Origin: an uncultured Clostridium sp.
Lineage (GTDB): Bacteria > Bacillota > Clostridia > Clostridiales > Clostridiaceae
Length of the DNA: 57,887 nt
Reading direction: 5' to 3'
Assembly (NCBI RefSeq): GCF_900769625.1
Contig: NZ_CAAGHK010000016.1
Coordinates: forward strand, 1 to 57,887
In this document: in pieces, positions 53,154 to 57,887 of the stretch
Layout of the letters: each line of letters opens with the position of its first letter
Position numbering within the stretch: position 1 is the first letter of the stretch
The notes under the pieces: generated by a model
What the model saw: the letters and a program-made list of their open reading frames with translations, nothing else
The model's database searches: none
Told to the model about the DNA's origin: nothing
Position numbers and translations under genes: made by a program

Positions 53154-53260
53154 TTTCCACCTATCCTTAAACTGATTTCTTTATCATGATATTATTTATT
53201 CTTGATCATCTTTATAATGAAATCCCTTGTACTATAATAATCTTTAATTTCTATTATTAT

Positions 53261-54613
53261 TTAATTTATTGCTTCTATTAATGCTTTTGCTTTTTGAAGT
53301 GTCTCCTCATATTCAAATTCTAAATCAGACTCACAGGTTATACCGCCTCCTACTCCAAGATAATAATTATTATCTTTATAGAGAGCTGTCCTTATAATAA
53401 TATTTAAATCACAGTTTCCATCAAGAGATAAATAACCAAATGACCCAGTATAAATTCCGCGGCTTCCATTCTCAAGTTCATCGATTATTTCCATAGCTCT
53501 TATTTTAGGTGCACCTGTAATTGAGCCTCCTGGAAATGCTGATTGTATCAAATCAACTACATTTAAATCCTTTTTTAATTTTCCTTTTATATCTGATACA
53601 AGATGGAAGACAGTTGCATACTCTTCGACAGTAAATAATTCTTCTACTGCAACTGAACCCTTTTCACAAACCTTGTTAAGATCATTTCTTTCAAGATCAA
53701 CAATCATAAGCAGTTCACTTTTATCCTTTTCAGAATTCTCTAGCTCATGCTTCATCATATTATCCTCTTCTAAACTGCGTCCACGCGGTCTTGTTCCCTT
53801 TATAGGTCTTGTATTAATTAATGAATCTTTCATTCTTAAAAAACGTTCTGGCGATGCACTTATTATCTTAAATTCATCATAATTAAAATAACCTCCAAAT
53901 GGTGAAGGATTATTCTTTCTCAGCTTTTTAAAAGTACTGTATGGTGGTCTTTTACTGAATATTTTCAATTGCTGAGTCATATTAGCAATATAGATATCAC
54001 CTTCAATTATATATTGAATCATCCTGTCTATTGCATTTTTATATTCTTGTTTATTAAAATTGAAATCTATATCTATATTATATCTGCCATCATCATACTT
54101 CTCAATATTATCTGTATATGATATTATTCTATTTTCTATTTCTTCTGCAGATTTATGCGCATCTTTTATAATTCCATTTGCAATTATATATGTTTCTTTA
54201 TTCTTGATATCATCAACAATAAAATTATCATAAAAATCAAAAATACATTCAGGTATACCTTCATTAACATTATGTCTTGTATTAATATTTTCATTTTTTC
54301 TTCCATAATCATATGATAAATACCCTATTGCACCAGATATTATCGGAAGACCTGTTTCGTTTATATCTTTATTAATTTGAAGATAATCCTTAAGATAATC
54401 TTCAAACTGTAATTCACTTTTCTCCCCATTAACATAAAGAATACCTTCTATCACAGTGAGGTTTAAATATGAATTCAGACCTATTATCGAATAATTCCCC
54501 ATACTGTTTTCTAAAGAAGAATCAAGAAACACAGCATGTTTTTCACCATGAAATATATCAAATATATCGCACGCTTTTTTATATTTTTCTAATTTCATTA
54601 TTTTTCTATTCAT
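53261..54613 (-). CDS. pabB: Aminodeoxychorismate synthase component I
   Basis: 450-residue chorismate-binding enzyme that converts chorismate and ammonia to 4-amino-4-deoxychorismate. The PIKGTRPRG segment has the Lys that marks PabB (TrpE has Ala there). FPGGSITGAPKIRAMEII and SFGYLSLDGNCDLNIIIRT are the C-terminal catalytic signatures. The N-terminal domain is about 200 residues. ATG 54613 was chosen for GGTGGAGAAAAT; it overlaps the pabA end by 8 bp. The ATG at 54634 has no SD. Confidence 0.93.
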   Translation of the reverse strand: MNRKIMKLEKYKKACDIFDIFHGEKHAVFLDSSLENSMGNYSIIGLNSYLNLTVIEGILYVNGEKSELQFEDYLKDYLQINKDINETGLPIISGAIGYLSYDYGRKNENINTRHNVNEGIPECIFDFYDNFIVDDIKNKETYIIANGIIKDAHKSAEEIENRIISYTDNIEKYDDGRYNIDIDFNFNKQEYKNAIDRMIQYIIEGDIYIANMTQQLKIFSKRPPYSTFKKLRKNNPSPFGGYFNYDEFKIISASPERFLRMKDSLINTRPIKGTRPRGRSLEEDNMMKHELENSEKDKSELLMIVDLERNDLNKVCEKGSVAVEELFTVEEYATVFHLVSDIKGKLKKDLNVVDLIQSAFPGGSITGAPKIRAMEIIDELENGSRGIYTGSFGYLSLDGNCDLNIIIRTALYKDNNYYLGVGGGITCESDLEFEYEETLQKAKALIEAIN

Positions 54614-55199
54614 ATTTTCTCCACCATTCTTCACTTATGTTTATAAAATTTTTCAGCAGTTCATGACCATGCTGTGTCATAACAGCTTCTGGATGAAACT
54701 GAACTCCATAAAGAGGATATTCTTTATGTGATACAGCCATTATTGCATTATCTTCACTTCTTGCATCAATTATAAGTTCACTTGGGAGAGTGTTTTCATT
54801 AATAACAAGTGAGTGATATCTTGTAACAAGATATGGACTTTCCAAATTAGCAAAAAGATTTTTATTGTTATGAAAAATTTTCGTAACCTTTCCATGCATC
54901 GGTTTTTGCCCCTTTTCAACAACTGCTCCAAATTCATATCCAATAATCTGATGTCCAAGACACACGCCAAGTATTGGCACCTTATCTGCAAATTCTCTTA
55001 CAACTTCTCCACATATACCGCTGTCTTTAGGGCTTTTCGGTCCAGGTGATATTATTATTCCTCGAATATTATTCATCTTTTTAATATCTTCGACTGTTAT
55101 TTTATCATTTCTTATTACTTTTACATCAACATTTAATTCATCAAGATAAGCCTTAAGGTTATATACAAAAGAATCATAGTTATCTATCATTAAATACAT
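54606..55199 (-). CDS. pabA: Aminodeoxychorismate synthase component II (glutaminase)
   Basis: 197-residue class I glutamine amidotransferase that feeds ammonia to PabB. MIDNYDSFVYNL is near the N-terminus, SPGPKSPKDSGI follows, the nucleophile Cys is in GVCLGHQIIGY, and the His/Glu pair is in GVQFHPEAV. The longer frame to 55322 is rejected because GAGGAG lies directly before ATG 55199 and family similarity begins there. In some species the same protein also serves TrpE; here pabB follows directly. Confidence 0.92.
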   Translation of the reverse strand: MYLMIDNYDSFVYNLKAYLDELNVDVKVIRNDKITVEDIKKMNNIRGIIISPGPKSPKDSGICGEVVREFADKVPILGVCLGHQIIGYEFGAVVEKGQKPMHGKVTKIFHNNKNLFANLESPYLVTRYHSLVINENTLPSELIIDARSEDNAIMAVSHKEYPLYGVQFHPEAVMTQHGHELLKNFINISEEWWRKYE

Positions 55200-55471
55200 A
55201 TTTATCTCCTCATCCGTAAAAATATAATTTATCAATATTATATCATCACTAACAACATGCACCATAAAAAAATTGAAAATCTCTATGATATATAGTTCAA
55301 TAAATACATCAACATTTATCATATTTTCTAAATTTTAATGTATTCTCTTTCTATATTTACATAATACCCTAATGATCATGCAGTAAAAAATGATATTCCC
55401 ATAAGGATAATTTCATCTTGAAAATAAATATTTGCTTGTGAGTGTAGTATAGAAAAATACCTGAAAATAAT
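55200..55471. other. Upstream region of the pab operon
   Basis: 272 AT-rich bases. A minus-strand extended -10 (TGATATAAT, TATAAT at 55237-55242) lies 38 bp before pabA. No ORF or RNA gene was seen, and no trp-type leader or T-box features. Confidence 0.45.
55237..55245 (-). promoter_or_regulatory. Extended -10 promoter of pabABC
   Basis: TG-A-TATAAT on the minus strand, with no good -35 at 17 bp; extended -10 promoters can do without one. Confidence 0.4.
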
Positions 55472-55498
55472 ATAATGAGACCCAAAAGGTCTCATTAT
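55472..55498 (-). terminator. Terminator of the agr-type operon
   Basis: An 11-bp perfect stem ATAATGAGACC/GGTCTCATTAT with a 5-nt loop lies one base beyond the agrD stop and is followed by ATTATTTTC on the minus strand. Confidence 0.88.
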
Positions 55499-55499
55499 A

Positions 55500-55625
55500 T
55501 TATTCTTCTCTAAGACATTTTGGTTCTTCAGGTTGGTAATGAGACCAAATGCATGCAGAAGTAGCTACTATAGAAGCTATAACAGTTGCACATGTTGCTA
55601 CTAACATTAAAACTTTATTTTTCAT
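55500..55625 (-). CDS. agrD: AgrD-like cyclic autoinducer peptide precursor
   Basis: A 41-codon ORF, too short for most gene finders, with a perfect SD (AAAGGAGGTGAAATAA). Parts: Lys-containing N-terminus and hydrophobic helix (1-22, MKNKVLMLVATCATVIASIV); signal core TSACIWSH (22-29); acidic tail YQPEEPKCLREE (30-41). This three-part layout, with charged tail containing PxxPK, is that of AgrD. By alignment with the Clostridium perfringens core TSACLWFT, the predicted thiolactone ring is C25-I-W-S-H29. AgrB, encoded 29 bp upstream, should cut the tail and close the ring. A ring ending in His is unusual; a six-residue ring to Y30 cannot be excluded. Confidence 0.9.
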   Translation of the reverse strand: MKNKVLMLVATCATVIASIVATSACIWSHYQPEEPKCLREE

Positions 55626-55654
55626 TTATTTCACCTCCTTTCAAGTTAATAATT

Positions 55655-56284
55655 TTAAAATAAATTATCAATCTTCCCTAATATTAAATGACCTGCTTTT
55701 GTTAACGAAAAGACCTGCCACGCCATTCCCATATATAGACATATACAATATTGTAAGAAAAGATTTTTTTCAGTTAACAAATATAATAAAATGTTTATTA
55801 ATGTTATAACCAAATATATACTGATTGTAATAATAGAAATCTTCCTTAGTTTTTTTCTTTTCATTACATTTTTTATAGGCTTTGATACACTGTCTACAGG
55901 TGCAAGCTTATAAATAGTGTAATATGAATACATATATATCATGAATCCTATTAACAAGTTAAATGAAACCGAAAGATTTATTCTTTTTGCTACTAATGCC
56001 ATAATAATAGTCGTTACAGTTCCTATAACCGCACACTTTTCAGCAGAATTAGAATGTACTCCGCCAGAACTTTTACGTAATATACTACTTGCAAATGAAA
56101 TAATTAATGCTTCTATCATCACATTGAATATCAAACCAAAAATTATAACCAACAATATACATAACATGATTTGTGTAAATGCAAATATCCCATAATTAAT
56201 TACTGCTTTTTTATCTTCATCTAAATTCAGTTCATGAGCAATATAATCCGATAGCTTTCTGCATATATTTTCAATTCTTAACAT
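55655..56284 (-). CDS. agrB: AgrB-like peptide-processing membrane endopeptidase
   Basis: 209-residue accessory gene regulator B protein, a membrane cysteine endopeptidase that processes AgrD into a thiolactone. H77 in SSGGVHSNSAEKC and C84 in the same segment fall at the same numbers as the catalytic His and Cys of Staphylococcus aureus AgrB. Five to six helices. It overlaps the upstream gene by 7 bp. No agrC/agrA lies within the window. Confidence 0.94.
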   Translation of the reverse strand: MLRIENICRKLSDYIAHELNLDEDKKAVINYGIFAFTQIMLCILLVIIFGLIFNVMIEALIISFASSILRKSSGGVHSNSAEKCAVIGTVTTIIMALVAKRINLSVSFNLLIGFMIYMYSYYTIYKLAPVDSVSKPIKNVMKRKKLRKISIITISIYLVITLINILLYLLTEKNLFLQYCICLYMGMAWQVFSLTKAGHLILGKIDNLF

Positions 56285-56736
56285 ATCCTTGACTTTCCTT
56301 TTTCCTTATAATAAATCAGTGTCATCAGTGCTAATAAGACTAGTGACGGCATACCAGATAATATTTTTAATATAGAATTATTAAATATTATCTCCAGACT
56401 ATCATTAAACAAAAATGTCAACACTACTATGTTCACCCATTCTAATATAAATAACACTATCGTTATAATTAATGAAAATTTTATTGATGGTATTATTTCA
56501 GATTTATTAATTTTATGCATAATCAGAATCATAATAAAAATTCCAAGTATAGTATTTACTCCATAATTTATTGGAAGTCTCCTTATAAAATACTGACAAA
56601 CTCCGAACAAAGTACTTGACATTACATATGGCTTCATCGTTATATTAATATTGCATAATATAAAAAGTGCCATCATTAATATAAACGATTCTGGAATCGT
56701 TCTAAGAAAAAATTCAACTAAAGTTAATTTTAACAA
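56278..56736 (-). CDS. Small polytopic membrane protein of the agr operon
   Basis: 152-residue hydrophobic protein with four to five helices and short basic loops. No recognised domain. It overlaps both neighbours by 7 bp, so the four genes are tightly coupled. It may help export or sense the peptide, or be a passenger. Two hypothetical genes are also reported upstream of agrBD in C. perfringens, from memory, so the arrangement may be conserved. Confidence 0.7.
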   Translation of the reverse strand: MLKLTLVEFFLRTIPESFILMMALFILCNINITMKPYVMSSTLFGVCQYFIRRLPINYGVNTILGIFIMILIMHKINKSEIIPSIKFSLIITIVLFILEWVNIVVLTFLFNDSLEIIFNNSILKILSGMPSLVLLALMTLIYYKEKGKSRIC

Positions 56737-57287
56737 ACTTCTTTTCTCCTTCTATCATTAATTTTCTTTATTGCACTATATATTACCAGAAACACAAAAA
56801 CTCTGATACATAAATCTCCAACACTTAAAATCGTATATCCTAAATCTACAAAATCAGTTAAAAACTTCATCTTAGTTTCTGCGTTTGCCAAAATATGAAT
56901 ATCATTGATCATTTTATATTCTTCCAAAGTTACTCTTCCTGTTAAATATGATAATGACTGATAAACAGGCATGAATCCTCCATTGGCACTTATCGCTATA
57001 TCATTTAATTTTCCACCTAATATAACAAAAACTGAACCAACTATAGCAGGAAGGTATAATTCATATTTAAGTATCAAAAATAAGTAACATATTAAATATA
57101 CTGAAGTGAGCTTATTAATCATTTCAATGACTCCATGATACCCGCCAGCAAAAGAAATTGCTTGTCCTATTAATGTTGCTATTTCAAATATAACTAAAGG
57201 ATACACTGTCCATGAATAAAATATTTCTTTTATGTTATTTCCTTTAAGTTTTGCATACAATAAAGCCAATATTATAGTTTCAGGCAT
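56730..57287 (-). CDS. DUF5317-like membrane protein, first gene of the agr operon
   Basis: 185-residue membrane protein beginning MPETIILALLYAKLKG with about five helices. The segment GGKLNDIAISANGGFMPVY (about 91-109), with its N-GG-MPV pattern, is what I associate with DUF5317. Function unknown. GGAGGAGTT precedes ATG 57287. It opens the operon and overlaps the next gene by 7 bp. Confidence 0.72.
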   Translation of the reverse strand: MPETIILALLYAKLKGNNIKEIFYSWTVYPLVIFEIATLIGQAISFAGGYHGVIEMINKLTSVYLICYLFLILKYELYLPAIVGSVFVILGGKLNDIAISANGGFMPVYQSLSYLTGRVTLEEYKMINDIHILANAETKMKFLTDFVDLGYTILSVGDLCIRVFVFLVIYSAIKKINDRRRKEVC

Positions 57288-57338
57288 AACTCCTCCTAAA
57301 TTTTATTTTTTATGTATTTTTTTCATATATTACTACAT

Positions 57339-57401
57339 ATTATAATTCATTTTTTCATTTATTTCTACATTTTGATCACTTATTGTAACTTATTTTGTAA
57401 C
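57339..57401 (-). promoter_or_regulatory. agr operon promoter with 12-bp direct repeats
   Basis: On the minus strand TATAAT (57339-57344) is preceded at 17 bp by TAGAAA (57362-57367), a weak -35. GTTACAA occurs twice, 12 bp apart (57383-57389 and 57395-57401), around -50 to -70, a position typical of activator sites. The consensus does not match the AgrA or VirR sites I know. Confidence 0.4.
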
Positions 57402-57458
57402 AATTCCATATAAAATTCACTAAATCTGCTCTCAATAAAAAAAAATTTCGCAAAAAAA

Positions 57459-57495
57459 TACACAGACTTTTTGATTTTTCTCAAAAATCCATGTA
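57459..57495 (-). terminator. Terminator of tRNA-Leu
   Basis: On the minus strand a stem built from TACA, GGA and TTTTTGA with their complements, loop GAAAAA, is followed by TTTTTTTG. It lies 35 bp after the tRNA CCA end. The stem has small bulges. Confidence 0.75.
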
Positions 57496-57529
57496 TTCGA
57501 AAAACTGTTCAACTACAGCTTAAAAATTA

Positions 57530-57615
57530 TGGTGCAGGTGACGGGACTTGAACCCGTACGCCTCTGAAGCACAGGCTCCTTAAACCTGCGTGTCTGCCGA
57601 TTCCACCACACCTGC
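57530..57615 (-). tRNA. tRNA-Leu (anticodon AAG), CCA encoded
   Basis: An 86-nt class II tRNA. Acceptor GCAGGTG/CACCTGC with discriminator A and encoded CCA; anticodon stem CAGGT/GCCTG; loop TTAAGGA, giving anticodon AAG with G37, as in Leu tRNAs that read CUN codons. Variable arm TGCTTCAGAGGCGT with a short stem; T-arm ACGGG-TTCAAGT-CCCGT. A34 would read CUU alone, or more CUN codons if deaminated to inosine. It lies between a lytic transglycosylase gene and the agr operon. Confidence 0.95.
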
Positions 57616-57676
57616 ATATCACCAATAATATTATAATAATCCATATTAAACATTATTTCAAGTATTTTTTCTTAAA

Positions 57677-57715
57677 TTGTGAAAGAATCAGTTAACTTTT
57701 CTAATTCTTTCACAA
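57677..57715 (-). terminator. Terminator after the lytic transglycosylase gene
   Basis: A 12-bp perfect stem TTGTGAAAGAAT/ATTCTTTCACAA (57677-57688 with 57704-57715), extended by CAG/CTA-type weak pairing, lies 14 bp after the stop at 57729 and before the tRNA. Confidence 0.75.
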
Positions 57716-57728
57716 CTATTCTATCAAC

Positions 57729-57887
57729 TTAAACTAACAAATGAACATTCCATACACTTTTTATCAATTCTATTATTTTATTTACATTAAAAATATTCTC
57801 ATCTTTTCCATAAAGATATTCATAAACATTATAATACGTATTTACCTTATCTACATACTTTTTAGTTTCTCCAAAAGGAATATATTC
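57729..57887 (-). CDS. Lytic transglycosylase, C-terminal fragment (cut by window edge)
   Basis: The last 52 codons and stop are in the window; the frame is open to the right edge. EYIPFGETKKYVDKVNTYYN (first 20 residues), then VYEYLYG, is the end of an SLT-type lytic transglycosylase domain (IPF-x-ET-x-x-YV-x-x-V-x-x-x-Y). It continues with a short helical tail. The enzyme cleaves the glycan strand of peptidoglycan. Only the C-terminus can be judged. Confidence 0.8.
   Translation of the reverse strand, partial: EYIPFGETKKYVDKVNTYYNVYEYLYGKDENIFNVNKIIELIKSVWNVHLLV

Noticed and set aside
55200..55322. 41-residue N-terminal extension of PabA
   Set aside because: The extension crosses the promoter zone, has no family similarity, and ATG 55199 has a strong SD.

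Overview
This window looks like chromosome of a Clostridium sensu stricto species. Base composition is very AT-rich, Shine-Dalgarno (SD) sites are strong, and TTG and GTG starts are common. The gene set fits a Gram-positive endospore former: PdaA-type cortex deacetylase, MurT/GatD, Ctc/bL25, MutS2, FchA, YhgE/Pip and an AgrB/AgrD pair. I see no transposase, integrase, phage gene, CRISPR array or rRNA. Most of the window reads as core chromosome with small patches of gene decay. Species identity cannot be fixed from the sequence alone.

Layout. 1-9.9 kb: a beta-lactamase-fold protein lacking its nucleophile, a long-form 6-phosphofructokinase, UppP, an inactive-looking transglutaminase-fold protein downstream of a membrane-anchored TPR protein, YchF, and divergent PdaA. 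10-20.2 kb: a 46-residue small ORF, FchA, then a surface-polymer cluster read leftward (TPR protein, TagA/WecG glycosyltransferase, MurJ-type flippase, two glycosyltransferases, O-antigen-ligase-like polymerase) and a phosphohexomutase. 20.6-32.7 kb: two tandem bL25/Ctc genes, an acetyltransferase, an APC permease, a BamE-like gene fragment, DUF523, MutS2, a U32 peptidase, and a ZapA-domain protein with a very long coiled coil. 33-39.4 kb (plus strand apart from one deacetylase): MurT-GatD, D,D-carboxypeptidase, flavin reductase, acyltransferase-3. 39.6-51.2 kb: YitT, an ABC importer for an unknown small molecule, topoisomerase III, TspO and two tandem YhgE/Pip proteins. 51.4-52.4 kb: two adjacent pseudogenes. 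52.4-55.2 kb: pabA-pabB-pabC for p-aminobenzoate. 55.5-57.3 kb: a four-gene agr-type peptide-signalling operon whose 41-residue AgrD precursor is short and easily missed. The right edge has tRNA-Leu(AAG) and the 3' end of a lytic transglycosylase gene.

How the parts fit. Envelope work dominates: lipid-carrier recycling (UppP), peptidoglycan amidation and trimming (MurT/GatD, DacA, PdaA, lytic transglycosylase) and a surface polysaccharide. Folate one-carbon chemistry appears twice (FchA, PabABC). The agr operon makes a thiolactone peptide but has no AgrC/AgrA beside it. Two well-preserved copies and two weaker copies of an AT-rich inverted-repeat element lie between genes. Several intergenic hairpins have stems of 11-21 bp and look like good terminators.

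Most worth checking: the agr operon and its predicted CIWSH ring; the ruined KASIII/acyl-CoA-ligase locus whose SD and start codon are separated by a hairpin that would bring them together; the ZapA coiled-coil giant; the nucleophile-less beta-lactamase fold; the inactive transglutaminase with its TPR neighbour; and the dispersed inverted repeats.
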